In this document: piece after piece, positions 42,604 to 52,681 of the stretch
Position numbering within the stretch: position 1 is the first letter of the stretch
Layout: every line of letters starts with the position of its first letter
Notes under the pieces: model-generated
Databases searched by the model: none
Told to the model about the DNA's origin: nothing
Seen by the model: only the letters and a program-made list of their open reading frames with translations
Program-made: the position numbers and the translations under genes
DNA from: Albidovulum sp.
GTDB lineage: Bacteria > Pseudomonadota > Alphaproteobacteria > Rhodobacterales > Rhodobacteraceae
DNA length: 64,000 nt
Direction: 5' to 3'
Assembly: GCA_028823855.1 (NCBI GenBank)
Contig: JAPPFL010000071.1
Span: 124,001 to 188,000, forward strand

Positions 42604-43220
42604 TATTTTGGAATTCCTATTTGAACCTACTATCCGCTATCTTTCCAGGACACTTCAACAAAGCAGTCGAATACACGAATTCGTCGACAGCCGCCAAGGT
42701 TCTCGGCCCGGCAGCCTAACTTGGCAGAAGCTGGTCGATCCGTACCCGCAAGCCATCGGCCGGCACCGACATGGCCGAATGCTTTTTCCATGCGGCTCGC
42801 TTTTCGATTTTTAGCTCTTCGGCGTCGTCGCAGCAGAATTGGTTGCCGCACTGAGCGAAATGCAAGGCTAGTGTCAACAGACGAAGGACCGGCACTGAAA
42901 ATTTGCCATTCCCATCGGACAAGGCTGCAGATCTGCTTCGACTCTTGACTGCACTTCGCCACTTTTCGGTCAACATAAATCAAGGAACGTCCGCCTCCAT
43001 TTTTCAAGCTTTGTACTGTCTCAAGATCGATTCCGCTCCATTGTGACGTGAACCGATATCCGGGCTTTCCATGCCGTTCGTATCGGACACGCTACGGTTC
43101 CACCGAGCCGGAAGAAACCAAGTCCAAATTGCCATTGCCGGGATTAGCTTCGCGCCTTATGGTGCCTGACCCCGACGAATGGGCGTTGCGGATTTCAATA
43201 GGGAATTATTGAATAAATCG
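42604..43220. other. gap before the amidase gene
   Basis: About 600 bp with two overlapping minus frames (42630-43007 and 42716-42976). One contains FAQCGNQFCCDDAEELKIEKRAAWKKHSAM, which looks protein-like, but no family is recognised and no ribosome-binding site stands out. The nitrilase frame extends to 43179 without conservation. Confidence 0.4.
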
Positions 43221-44111
43221 ATGCGAAAGACATTGCGCATTTCCATCCTGCAGATGAATTCGTCCAACCGGCATCGGCCAAACGTCGCGACGGTTGCGGC
43301 AGCCGCTAGCTTGGCCGGCTCCGAAAATGCCGATCTCCTTGCGCTTCCGGAAGCATCCGGGTTGATGAACAGAGTTCGCGAGGAAGCGAGGCATTTGGTT
43401 TCCACCGAAGAACTGGATCCCTACATTGCGGCATGCCGAGAGCTGGCTTCGAAATTCCGAATCTGGATACATTTGGGCTCAACGCCTGTCGCCGACGACA
43501 GCGGCAGATACCGCAATCGTTCCCTACTCATCGACAACCAAGGCAGCATTCGCGCGCGATACGACAAGATTCACCTTTTTGACGTGTTTTTGCCCGACCG
43601 CCCTCCGACCGGAGAATCCAAGCGCTACGATCCCGGCACGGACGCAGTTCTGGTTGACACGCCGTGGGGTCTTTGGGGCCTTTCGATCTGCTACGACCTT
43701 CGCTTCCCGCACTTGTACCGTGACTATGCGAGGCGAGGCGCAACGCTAATGTTCGCGCCTTCCGCTTTCACAGTTCCGACGGGGACCGCTCACTGGGAAA
43801 TCCTGCTTAGATCAAGGGCGATTGAAAACGGTTCGTGGATAGTTGCGCCTGCGCAAGTCGGCAAGCACGACGACGGAAGAATAACCTACGGTCATTCCAT
43901 GATCGTGAGTCCATGGGGCGAGGTTGCCGTTGATCTCGGCGGATCGTCTACGGGACAGGCAACGGCGGAACTGGACCTAGAGGCCGCGGTGTCGGCAAGA
44001 AATCAGATACCGTCCCTGAAAAACGCGCGTGAGTACAGTATTCGAAGAGTCGATGCGCGACACGCTCTTCGCCCATTCAAAAAATTGCAAACGGAGGAAG
44101 TACATGCTTAA
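43221..44111 (+). CDS. nitrilase-superfamily amidase (carbon-nitrogen hydrolase)
   Basis: A 296-residue carbon-nitrogen hydrolase with the Glu-Lys-Cys triad: LLALPEASGL, ARYDKIHLFDVFLP and GLSICYDLRFPHLYR. This is most like the omega-amidase/deaminated glutathione amidase branch (Nit1/Nit2). It cleaves an amide to acid and ammonia in the cytosol. Start at 43221 chosen by homology to the usual beginning (RISILQMNS); a start at 43179 is possible. It overlaps the peptide-type solute-binding gene by 8 bp, so it probably acts on the imported compound, perhaps a peptide-like amide. Confidence 0.9.
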   Translation: MRKTLRISILQMNSSNRHRPNVATVAAAASLAGSENADLLALPEASGLMNRVREEARHLVSTEELDPYIAACRELASKFRIWIHLGSTPVADDSGRYRNRSLLIDNQGSIRARYDKIHLFDVFLPDRPPTGESKRYDPGTDAVLVDTPWGLWGLSICYDLRFPHLYRDYARRGATLMFAPSAFTVPTGTAHWEILLRSRAIENGSWIVAPAQVGKHDDGRITYGHSMIVSPWGEVAVDLGGSSTGQATAELDLEAAVSARNQIPSLKNAREYSIRRVDARHALRPFKKLQTEEVHA

Positions 44112-45666
44112 AATCATTAAATTGGCTCTTGGAGCGATCTGCCTCTCGGCGGCGTCGCTGGCGCAGGCCGACGAAAGGCCGGACATCAAGATCGCGGTCG
44201 ACAACCTTTGGCCGACCATGGATCCCGTGATCGGGATATCTACGACAGGAGCACGCGTTCATTCAAACCTTTTCGATACGCTCGTTCGGCGCAATCGCTG
44301 GGAAGATCCGGAAGGCACAACTCTCGTACCCTGGCTTGCCGAAAGCTGGGAAAGAAAATCGCCAAACGTCTGGGTAATCCACCTTAGGGATGGCGTGCCT
44401 TTTCATGACGGGCACGTTATGGATGCCGACGACGTCGCTTTTTCAATGTCTAAAGAGCGCCTGTGGGGCGAAAAGCCGTTGGCCCCCAGGGGCACGCGTT
44501 ACGCGCGCGGCATCGTTCGCGTCGAGGCGACGGGACCGCTGTCCGTCGAAATCGAAACCTCGACGCCCGACCCGAATTTCATTTTCCGCCTAGTTACGCC
44601 TCTTGGGTTCGTATTGCCGAAGCACTACTATGAAGAAGTCGGCACGGAGGCATTCGGTCAGATGCCGATGGGCACAGGTCCGTACAAGCTTGTTTCCTTC
44701 GACCCGTCGGTCTCCGTAGAAGCCGTTGCAAATGATAATTACTGGGCCGGATCCGTGCCCGCCAAGTCGCTGACATTCCAAATCGTTCCTGAGTATTCCA
44801 CGCGATTTGCGGGGCTTGTCGCCGGCGAATTCGACGTAATCGTCAGCGTTCCGGCGGATCAGGCCGAGCAGGTTCGCGCCACCGAAGGTGTCGAGTTGAT
44901 GGAGAAGTCGATTGAGAACTATCCGATGTTCGCGTTCAATACGCTAAGCACGGAGCTGCTTCCCGACAACCCGCTCGTCGACTCAAATCTCCGCAAGGCG
45001 ATGGTTGCCGCCATCGACAGGGACGGAATTGTCAAGGCGCTTTGGGGCGACAAGACATTCGTGCCGGCTCCTTTCAACTTCCCCGAATACGGATCCTACT
45101 TCGATCCGGACCGGAAAGCCCGGTACACGTATGATCCGGAAGGGTCGAAGGCGCTACTTGCCGAAACGAACTACGATGGAAGACCGCTCGTCTGGCACAT
45201 TACGCGCGGCTTCTACCCGAACTACGAAATCGCGGCTGAATTCATGGTCGAGCAGTGGCGGGAAGTCGGCATCAACGTGGAGCTTAAAATCGTTGACAAT
45301 TTCTCTCTGGCTTACAAGCGCCCGTTCCATATGCTCAACATGTCGATGTCGAGCGAATTCTCGGGCGATCCGTACCGACCGCTCTGGATGGATTGGGGAC
45401 CGCTTTCCAGTCGCACCAGGGCGAGTCACAAGACGTGGGTGCCAACGGACAAGTTTCTGGAACTCGGCATGAAATTTGAAGCCGCGCAAGAATTCGATGC
45501 CAGAAACGCCGCCTACCTCGAACTCGTGGAAGAATGGGAGAACGTAACTCCCGGAATGTACTTATGGCGCAATGTCGTGAGCTATGCGGTACGCGAAGGT
45601 TTGGATTGGGATCCGGGCAATTCGGCGGTCACCATATTCGACAATATGTATCTTGGATCTTCCTGA
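44104..45666 (+). CDS. family 5 solute-binding protein of a peptide-type ABC importer
   Basis: A 520-residue periplasmic binding protein (DppA/OppA type) with a signal peptide MLKIIKLALGAICLSAASLAQA. Family marks: TLVPWLAESWERKSPNVWVIHLRDGVPFHDG, DADDVAFSMSKERL, and GTGPYKLVSFDPSVSVEAVAN. It binds peptides, opines, nickel or amides; the sequence alone does not decide. A GGAGGAAG site precedes the ATG inside the end of the amidase gene. Followed at 21 bp by the fused ATPase. Confidence 0.93.
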   Translation: MLKIIKLALGAICLSAASLAQADERPDIKIAVDNLWPTMDPVIGISTTGARVHSNLFDTLVRRNRWEDPEGTTLVPWLAESWERKSPNVWVIHLRDGVPFHDGHVMDADDVAFSMSKERLWGEKPLAPRGTRYARGIVRVEATGPLSVEIETSTPDPNFIFRLVTPLGFVLPKHYYEEVGTEAFGQMPMGTGPYKLVSFDPSVSVEAVANDNYWAGSVPAKSLTFQIVPEYSTRFAGLVAGEFDVIVSVPADQAEQVRATEGVELMEKSIENYPMFAFNTLSTELLPDNPLVDSNLRKAMVAAIDRDGIVKALWGDKTFVPAPFNFPEYGSYFDPDRKARYTYDPEGSKALLAETNYDGRPLVWHITRGFYPNYEIAAEFMVEQWREVGINVELKIVDNFSLAYKRPFHMLNMSMSSEFSGDPYRPLWMDWGPLSSRTRASHKTWVPTDKFLELGMKFEAAQEFDARNAAYLELVEEWENVTPGMYLWRNVVSYAVREGLDWDPGNSAVTIFDNMYLGSS

Positions 45667-45687
45667 TCCGGCGCGGCGGGCGGGTTG

Positions 45688-47298
45688 ATGCCCGGCGAGC
45701 CCGCCGTACTCTCTATTGAAAATCTCTCGGTCGCCCTTCCCGAAGGCGGCGACCGGGAATTCGCGGTGCGGGGCATCACGCTTGATGTGAAGCCCGGCGA
45801 AACCGTCTGTCTGGTGGGAGAAAGCGGCTCTGGAAAAACCGTCGCGGCCCAGTCGACGATCGGCATGCTGCCGAAGGCTTTGCCGGTAGTCGCGGGACGC
45901 GTCTGCTTCGAGAGCAAATCTCTGCCGCCGCAGCGAAGCAAGGCTTTCGACTCGCTGCGCGGAATCAAGATGGCGATGATTTTCCAGGATGCGGTAGCGA
46001 GCCTTGATCCCGTTCAGCGAATCGGCCGGCAGCTAGAAGAGATTCTTGCCGTTCATGGCGTGGACAGGAGATCTCGAAAGAAACGCGTACTAGATTCGCT
46101 GGAAACCGCGAGGCTTCCGGACCCGCCGAGAATCTACCGTTCCTATCCTCACCAGCTGTCGGGCGGCCAGGCGCAGCGGGTTGTCATCGCCGGGTCGCTG
46201 CTACTAAATCCGAGACTGCTTATCGCCGACGAGCCTACAACCGCGCTGGACGTAACGACGCAGGCGGAAATCCTCGATCTCCTGAAGGACTTGAAACGGG
46301 AACGCAAAGCGTCCGTGCTTTTCATAACTCACGATTTCGGCGTTGTCGCGGAGATCGCCGACCGAATAGCCGTCATGAAGGAAGGAGAAATCGTTGAAAC
46401 CGGGAGTGCCGATGCCGTATTGGGAGCACCCGAACACCCCTATACGCGGCGACTTTTGGCGGCGGCGCGCAAAAGAGACCCGGCGCGGGAAGCAAGCCCG
46501 GCCAAGCGAGTTCTGGAGGTGCGGAACTTGAGCTTGGACTACAAGATCGGGCGGCTTTTGTCGAAAAAACATATTCACGCCGTCAAGGGTGTATCGCTCC
46601 AGCTTGAAGAAGGCCGCACGTTGGCGATCGTCGGCGAAAGCGGATCGGGCAAGTCTTCGCTGGCACGCTGCATTTTAAGGCTCGTGGACGCTAGCGCGGG
46701 AACAATTCGTTTCAAAGGCGACGACATAACCGAAGAAAAGGGTTCGAAACTGCGCGCGCTGCGCAAGAGAATCCAGTTTGTTCAGCAAGATCCGTACAGC
46801 GCCATTAATCCTCGACAAACTGTTCTCTCGGCTATTGCCGAAGGACCAATTATTCACGACGCGACCAAAAGGGATGCCGAAGCCCGGGCGACTGAGCTCT
46901 TGGAGGTCACCGGGCTTTCCGTCAATGCGGGCAGCCGATACCCGCACGAGTTCTCCGGCGGCCAGCTGCAAAGAATCTGCATCGCCAGAGCTCTGGCGCT
47001 AGAACCCGAACTTCTCGTCGCCGACGAGCCGGTATCGGCTCTCGACGTATCGATACAGGCGCAAATCCTCGACCTATTCAGATCGCTCCAATCGAAATTC
47101 GGGTTTGCGATGGTTTTCATTACTCACGATCTGCGGGTCGCGCAATCAATCAGCGACGATATCCTCGTCATGAAAGACGGCGAAGTCGTTGAAAGCGGCG
47201 CTGCCGCAAAAGTATTCAGCGCTCCGTCTCATCCGTATACGAAAGCCTTGCTGGCGGCGGCTCCCGATATCGCCTTGCGGCGGCGCGCCGCGGCATGA
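45688..47298 (+). CDS. fused double ATPase of the peptide-type ABC importer (DppD-DppF fusion)
   Basis: A 536-residue protein with two complete ATPase domains. Domain 1: Walker A VGESGSGKTV near residue 42, signature LSGGQAQRV, Walker B LLIADEPTTALDV. Domain 2 (from about residue 270): Walker A VGESGSGKSS, signature FSGGQLQRI, Walker B LLVADEPVSALDV. Both carry the oligopeptide-type ends AVLGAPEHPYTRRLL and KVFSAPSHPYTKALL. One chain can supply the whole ATPase dimer. ATG at 45688; overlaps the next permease gene by 4 bp. Confidence 0.93.
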   Translation: MPGEPAVLSIENLSVALPEGGDREFAVRGITLDVKPGETVCLVGESGSGKTVAAQSTIGMLPKALPVVAGRVCFESKSLPPQRSKAFDSLRGIKMAMIFQDAVASLDPVQRIGRQLEEILAVHGVDRRSRKKRVLDSLETARLPDPPRIYRSYPHQLSGGQAQRVVIAGSLLLNPRLLIADEPTTALDVTTQAEILDLLKDLKRERKASVLFITHDFGVVAEIADRIAVMKEGEIVETGSADAVLGAPEHPYTRRLLAAARKRDPAREASPAKRVLEVRNLSLDYKIGRLLSKKHIHAVKGVSLQLEEGRTLAIVGESGSGKSSLARCILRLVDASAGTIRFKGDDITEEKGSKLRALRKRIQFVQQDPYSAINPRQTVLSAIAEGPIIHDATKRDAEARATELLEVTGLSVNAGSRYPHEFSGGQLQRICIARALALEPELLVADEPVSALDVSIQAQILDLFRSLQSKFGFAMVFITHDLRVAQSISDDILVMKDGEVVESGAAAKVFSAPSHPYTKALLAAAPDIALRRRAAA

Positions 47299-48203
47299 CC
47301 GCTTACATTCTGGCTAAATTTGCGCGAGCGGCCGCGACGCTTCTTATCGCTGTTTCATTGGTATTCATCTTTATTCGGTTCTCGGGAGACCCGGCTGCGG
47401 CCCTTGCGCCGCCGGATGCGCCGCAGGAAGTCATCGACCAGTACGCGGAAGCAATGGGCTTGGACAAGCCGCTGTGGCAACAGTACGCAAGCTACATTGG
47501 CGGGCTTCTCCAGGGCGATTTCGGATACTCAATTCACACGGGCAAGCCCGCTCTCGAACTGTTCCTGGAGCGTCTTCCGTCCACGCTTCGCCTGGGAAGC
47601 ACGGCATTGCTGATTGCGCTAGCGGTGGGAATACCTCTCGGAAGTTTCGCCGCGCTCAATCGCGGCACCAAGGTCGACCGTTTCGCCATGGCGTTTTCCG
47701 TCTTTGCATTCGCGATGCCGAATTTCCTGTTCGGTCTGTGCGTCATTCTCGGCGGCGCGCTTTTGTTCCAGACATATTTCGGCGGAACCGACGCCAGCGT
47801 CCTCCCGGCGGCGCTTACGCTGGGTCTCGCGGCGATGGGAAGTTTCGCCCGCTTTACCCGATCTTCGCTGCTGGAAACGATAAACGCGCCTTTCATGCGG
47901 GCCGCCGAAGCAAGGGGCGTGCCCTACATGCGGCGACTCGTGGCTCACGCCGCTCCGAATGCCGCCATTCCTCTTGTAACGCTTATAGGACTTTCCCTAG
48001 GCGCCTTAATCGCCGGCTCGGTCGTTACCGAGCAGGTATTCGGGTGGCCGGGCGTCGGACAACTGCTCGTGCGTTCGGTCGCTACCCGCGACATCGCCAC
48101 TGTCCAGTTTATCGTTCTGGCGATCGCCTTCACGATGGTATTGGCAAATCTGCTCGTGGACATGCTCTACCTAGTCATCGACCCTCGCATTCGAACTCGC
48201 TAG
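47295..48203 (+). CDS. peptide-type ABC permease (DppB-like)
   Basis: A 302-residue permease. N-terminal helix FARAAATLLIAVSLVFIFIRFSGDP, the long loop between helix 1 and 2 (DAPQEVIDQYAEAMGLDKPLWQQY) typical of DppB, and the EAA loop RAAEARGVPYMRRLVAHAAPN near residue 205. Overlaps the ATPase gene by 4 bp and precedes the DppC-like gene by 1 bp. Confidence 0.93.
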   Translation: MTAYILAKFARAAATLLIAVSLVFIFIRFSGDPAAALAPPDAPQEVIDQYAEAMGLDKPLWQQYASYIGGLLQGDFGYSIHTGKPALELFLERLPSTLRLGSTALLIALAVGIPLGSFAALNRGTKVDRFAMAFSVFAFAMPNFLFGLCVILGGALLFQTYFGGTDASVLPAALTLGLAAMGSFARFTRSSLLETINAPFMRAAEARGVPYMRRLVAHAAPNAAIPLVTLIGLSLGALIAGSVVTEQVFGWPGVGQLLVRSVATRDIATVQFIVLAIAFTMVLANLLVDMLYLVIDPRIRTR

Positions 48204-48204
48204 C

Positions 48205-49053
48205 ATGGAATCTTTGAAGCCCCGGGCGCGTCCCCCCAGAATTCCCTGGTCGATCCGGCTTTCTTTCTGCTTTATCGCTTTATTCGTGCTGTTTGCGCTC
48301 TTCGGCGAAATTCTTTCGCCTTACGGCTTTCGCGAAACGTCTCTTTTCGACAGGCTGCTTCCACCGGGTTCGCCCGGATACATACTAGGCACGGACGCGC
48401 GCGGACGCGACGTGCTGGTTCGCCTGGCGGTCGGCGCCCAAATCACGCTTATCGTAGCAATCGTAGGGACTTTGATCGGAGCGGTAATCGGATCGCTTCT
48501 GGGCATTGTCGCCGCGGCTCGGCGAGGCGTGATCGAGCACGTGATCGTCGCAGCCATCGATGTCCAAGCCTCGCTGCCGATCATCGTCGTCGCGCTGTTC
48601 GTACTAGCCATGTTCGACAACAGCTTTACGCTGTTTCTGCTGCTAGTCGGTCTCACTGGGTGGGAGGTGTACGCGAGGCTAATGCGCGGAGCAACGCTGT
48701 CCGTACAGGAACGCGGCTACGTTACGGCCGTTCGGGCGCTTGGCGCGTCGCCGGCTCGCATCTATCTCCGCCACATACTGCCAAATATCCTCAATGTCGC
48801 ACTGGTGCAATTCACGGTCAATCTGCCGCTAACCGTCCTGCTGGAAACTGCGTTGAGCTTTCTCGGCCTCGGCGTTCAGCCGCCTCTGACGAGCCTTGGC
48901 CAGATCATGAGCGAGGGCCGCGACAGGCTACTCACAGCATGGTGGCTAACCTTGTTTCCGGGGGCGATAATATTTCTGCTGGCACTTTCGGTGAGCTTGT
49001 GCGGCGACTGGGTAAGGGACAGGCTGGACCCGACGCTTCGTTCGGAGTCGTGA
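48205..49053 (+). CDS. peptide-type ABC permease (DppC-like)
   Basis: A 282-residue permease. The DppC pattern GYILGTDARGRDVLVRLAVGAQITL follows the first helix, with EAA-type loop YVTAVRALGASPARIYLRHILPNI near residue 170 and ending in FLALSVSLCGDWVRDRLDP. Last gene of the amidase-importer operon. No clear terminator follows. Confidence 0.93.
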   Translation: MESLKPRARPPRIPWSIRLSFCFIALFVLFALFGEILSPYGFRETSLFDRLLPPGSPGYILGTDARGRDVLVRLAVGAQITLIVAIVGTLIGAVIGSLLGIVAAARRGVIEHVIVAAIDVQASLPIIVVALFVLAMFDNSFTLFLLLVGLTGWEVYARLMRGATLSVQERGYVTAVRALGASPARIYLRHILPNILNVALVQFTVNLPLTVLLETALSFLGLGVQPPLTSLGQIMSEGRDRLLTAWWLTLFPGAIIFLLALSVSLCGDWVRDRLDPTLRSES

Positions 49054-50122
49054 ACCCGCCCGCGGCGAGATATCTTCGAAAGCCCGATTTCCGCGATGCT
49101 CCTTCCGAGCCATTTCTCTAAGAGTACTTGCTCTGCTTTCTTGGCGGCAAGGCTATGGCCGCAGGTCTGCGATAGCAGTCAAATTTACCGGAGTCCGATA
49201 CAAGGACAACCGAACCGCAATTTCGCAACTCTTCAAGATTCCATTCTCCAAAATTTTCGAGAGACTCATTGGCGGCGAGCTTGTATCCGGCCGCATAACG
49301 TGTGGAAATCGAAATTCCAAATGGGGTGGAGAGAGGCGGAATTGCTCTGCGCCACGCAACCGGCATAAGACTCGCACCTGCGCTTCGCCAACTAGTCGAC
49401 CATTCGATCGGACCGAATAAAAAGTGCCGCATACCGATCGGCGCAATCGCATTTGAAATTTTCGGTTTCCCATTCGTCGAACATTCTGCATTGCGCCCGA
49501 AGAAATACTAGAGCGGGAAATCGCGACGCGGGAAATGCAAGATTTTCGTCAATTCTTTGAACGGGTTGAGGATTGGCGGCGGAGCGGCGCCTCGCGTCAC
49601 CTTCTCTTCGAGATACCGGCTATCGGGCCGCCGTGAAGGGTATGCGGCGGCGAATGATCGGGCGACTTGGCGCGCGTAAGAACTCGAAACAGCGTAATGC
49701 CGGATTCCGCAAGGCGCTGGAAGCGCTCGACGAAACGGCGACGATCACCTGCGCGATAGCCGCGGGCGCTTTCCCGTAGGCGAGCCAAATACGCCGCCGG
49801 CACGACGACGGGCGGGCTTCCTGCCTCGCCTTCGCGAGTTTTATCTCTACCGGTGAACAGGCCATCGTCGATTTTAAGAAGAACGTTGCCAGCGTTGACT
49901 TTCCGACAATTGGCGTTGTTGTGAATCTTGCGAGCCTAAATTATCAAATGCAATTCAAAATCGAGCGGCTTCAATGTGCCGCTTTTTTTGCATTTGAACC
50001 GATTATTGAGCATCCAATCAATGCATCCATTCGTGAAGATGTTGAATTTTCCGGCTATGCGCGCTTGTAGCATTTAAATTAGCGAATCGAGTGGCGGATA
50101 ATTGAAGGCAAGGAAGTTTGAA
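49054..50122. other. 1 kb gap with gene remnants
   Basis: Overlapping minus frames at 49118-49491 hold protein-like stretches (ENFGEWNLEELRNCGSVVLVSDSGKFDCY; the frame continues upstream with ECSTNGKPKISNAIAPIGM), which looks like a decayed or short gene of unknown family. 49570-49860 has only arginine-rich frames. The last 150 bp before 50123 are AT-rich and probably hold the promoter of the next gene. Confidence 0.4.
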
Positions 50123-52216
50123 TTGAAACGGCCCGTCCAGGAAGCCCAAACTGAAGAATCGAGCCAGGACCCTCATTGGACGAAAGTTGAAGAAGCCATT
50201 CTTCTTTCGCCCTTTAGCCGCAGTGAGCTTCTATACGGTTTTCTGTATCCCGGAGCCTGGGTCGCGCTGATTTTGGTCGCCGGCATACTGCGGTTTTGGG
50301 ATCTGGGCGCGCGAACCATGCACGACGTTGAAGCCAAAATTGCCAAATTCGCCTGGGAGATCCTCGCGGACGGAAGCGTCGTCTACGACCCGAGTTTGCA
50401 TGGGCCCTTTCAATTGCAGGCCATTGCTGCCTTGTTTTTCCTGTTTGGCGACAATGAGGCAATTGCACGGCTTGCCCACGCCTTCTCGGGAACGGTACTT
50501 GTTGCCTTGCCGTATCTTTTGCGTTCGCGCCTCGGCGAAATCGGAGCGTTTTTCACTGCTTTGATGATCGCGGTCTCGCCAAGCCTGCTCTATTTCAGCC
50601 GTTTCGCGGGACCCGATATCCTCGTAGCCACCTTCTCTTTGGGAATAATCGTCGCAGTGTGGCGGTACTTTGACGAATTTGAAAACCTAAACATGCATAC
50701 GCATAATGTTGCGGCAAAAGCACCGGTTCGCTACCTCTACTTCATTGCGGCCATTCTAGCCTTGGCCGTTGCCTCGAAGGAAACAGCCTTCGTATTCATA
50801 TTTTTTCTCTGCGCCTATCTGATGCTGGCAATCGCTTGCCGCAATCTGGCCGCGGCCGGTAAGCCGCAAGGTCTCGATGTCGCGGTGTCGGAGCCTGGCG
50901 GAATTCTGCGAACAGCTGGGCAGTTATTCGTTTCCGGCCTGATGCTTCGAGAATATTCCAAAGAATATTCTATGCTAGTTTACCTTGCGACATTAACACT
51001 ATCGCTGGGAGCCGCGGCTTTCTGCTTTCTTCAATTCGGCAAGTTTTTTCCGGGTACGGAAACAGCTTATTCTGATTCCGGCGCGGGCGGCAGCGTCGCG
51101 ACACCGGCAACCAGTGCAATGGTTTCCATCGTCGTGGCGGCGAGCCTATCAATTGCTGCGATTGGCTACGGTCTCAGGTGGAACTTAAAGGTATGGATGA
51201 TTGCCTCGGCAATCTTCTACTCTTTGTATTGTATTGGTTTTTTAATCGTACTTGCCAGTTCCGAGGGACTTCATCCCGGGATTTGGAGGTTGCCTGCCTA
51301 TTGGTTCGATCGACTAACCGTATCGGGGGGAGATCAGCCTTGGTTCTACTACATTCTTATCTCGCTAGTCTACGAATACCTTCCTTTGACATTTGGCGCC
51401 GTTGCTACCGTACATTATTTCCGGCGAAGAGATTCTTTTGCCTTGTTTCTTGTATTTTGGTCTTGGGCGGCATTTCTGGTCTATTCGCTTTCAGCGGAAA
51501 AATTCCCGTGGCTGCTTGTCAACATCGCATTGCCGCTGATCCTTTTGTCGGGCAAATTTTTGAACGACATTGTCGAGATCCGCGGATTTCGGCACCCCGC
51601 CAGCATCGGCTTGATTGCCGTCGCATCTTTGCTGTTTGTTCTGACCGCAAGGACCGCCTATCAGGCCAGTTTTAGGTTTGGCGACATTCCGGTCGAGCTG
51701 CTCGTCGAAAGGCAGAGCAGCAAAGGCTTCCATGCGTTAGCGAGAGCCACTCGGAAGAAGCATGACCTCTTGGTCGCTGTCGACGGAACCGGAGCCTTTC
51801 ACTGGCCATGGGCCTGGTACCTTCGCGGTATGAGCGAGATTCTCTACGTTTATTGCGGAGCCGAAAAAGAGCAGCTTCCGACAAATGTGGAAGTCGTCTT
51901 CGTAAACGAGGATGTCGTAATTGCAAGCGGCGAAGCGGGATTTGGCACTGCCTACGATCAGGAATTGATTTTGCCTCACCGTTCAGGGTTCCCCGAAAGC
52001 ATCTACAAGGAATTAACATTCAGCGAATTCGCCGCAGCCACGGCAAAGGCAGGCACCTGGTGGAGGCTTGCCGACTATTTCTTGAATCGCAACATTCGAT
52101 CGGAGTCCGGAGTCTGCATTCCTTCTGCGGGAGAATTTTCGTGCCTCGGCAGCGAATATACGGTCGTATATAACAAAAATGCAACGGGAGATCCTCGAAT
52201 TCCTTGCAGCTTTTAG
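50123..52216 (+). CDS. Agl23-like polytopic membrane protein (GT-C glycosyltransferase fold)
   Basis: A protein of about 697 residues resembling the TIGR03663 group (flippase activity-associated protein Agl23). The first helix is followed by the GT-C type loop RFWDLGARTMHDVEAKIAKFAW with the acidic pair expected for lipid-phosphate sugar donors, then HGPFQLQAIAALFFLFG. About ten further helices follow, and a soluble C-terminal part of about 170 residues (from LVERQSSKGFHAL) with Cys residues. Candidate starts are TTG at 50102 and TTG at 50123; the latter has AGGAAG at 6 bp. It stands alone, with no glycan genes beside it. Confidence 0.75.
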   Translation: MKRPVQEAQTEESSQDPHWTKVEEAILLSPFSRSELLYGFLYPGAWVALILVAGILRFWDLGARTMHDVEAKIAKFAWEILADGSVVYDPSLHGPFQLQAIAALFFLFGDNEAIARLAHAFSGTVLVALPYLLRSRLGEIGAFFTALMIAVSPSLLYFSRFAGPDILVATFSLGIIVAVWRYFDEFENLNMHTHNVAAKAPVRYLYFIAAILALAVASKETAFVFIFFLCAYLMLAIACRNLAAAGKPQGLDVAVSEPGGILRTAGQLFVSGLMLREYSKEYSMLVYLATLTLSLGAAAFCFLQFGKFFPGTETAYSDSGAGGSVATPATSAMVSIVVAASLSIAAIGYGLRWNLKVWMIASAIFYSLYCIGFLIVLASSEGLHPGIWRLPAYWFDRLTVSGGDQPWFYYILISLVYEYLPLTFGAVATVHYFRRRDSFALFLVFWSWAAFLVYSLSAEKFPWLLVNIALPLILLSGKFLNDIVEIRGFRHPASIGLIAVASLLFVLTARTAYQASFRFGDIPVELLVERQSSKGFHALARATRKKHDLLVAVDGTGAFHWPWAWYLRGMSEILYVYCGAEKEQLPTNVEVVFVNEDVVIASGEAGFGTAYDQELILPHRSGFPESIYKELTFSEFAAATAKAGTWWRLADYFLNRNIRSESGVCIPSAGEFSCLGSEYTVVYNKNATGDPRIPCSF

Positions 52217-52681
52217 CGGCGTTTCCTCGGTGAAATCCAAATTCATCTCGAATGCTCGGCCCTTGCTTCGACTCCGAGGCACTCGGCGCCGCTCCTTTGT
52301 TCATTCCGGGCGTAGCCCTTAACTAAGCGGAGAGTTGAAAATCCAGTATGCCGCCGCAGACTATTGCCGCAAATTGCCGCCGCTTGGAAAAACCAAACGT
52401 TGGAACCGGCTGGACGAGCAGGTCGGTGCCTAGTAGCCGAGTGGCTTGCGCTTCTTGTCCTTGAGGACGTCCTCAACCTCCCCGACATCGGCATTGAAGC
52501 CCGCGCGGAAGGATATCGTATTTTGGAAGCGCCCGCGGACTAGCGCGTCGGTGCGCTTTTTGTGAGAGCGCTTTCCGAAAAGGCGAGGCCGGGCGAAGTG
52601 GAATTCGGCGCTTACTTGCAGTGCGCCTGAAGCAGATTAGTATAAACAAAACCCGTCGCCTGTCGCTTCGCGCTTAGAAGC
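52217..52681. other. gap with coding remnants and a weak terminator-like hairpin
   Basis: Plus-strand frames contain VAEWLALLVLEDVLNLPDIG (about 52435-52540), a TAG, then GALFVRALSEKARPGEVEFG in the same frame, which looks like a decayed gene of unknown family. AGCGC-GTCGGT-GCGCT followed by four Ts (about 52543-52562) could also act as a weak plus-strand terminator for the upstream gene. Confidence 0.35.
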
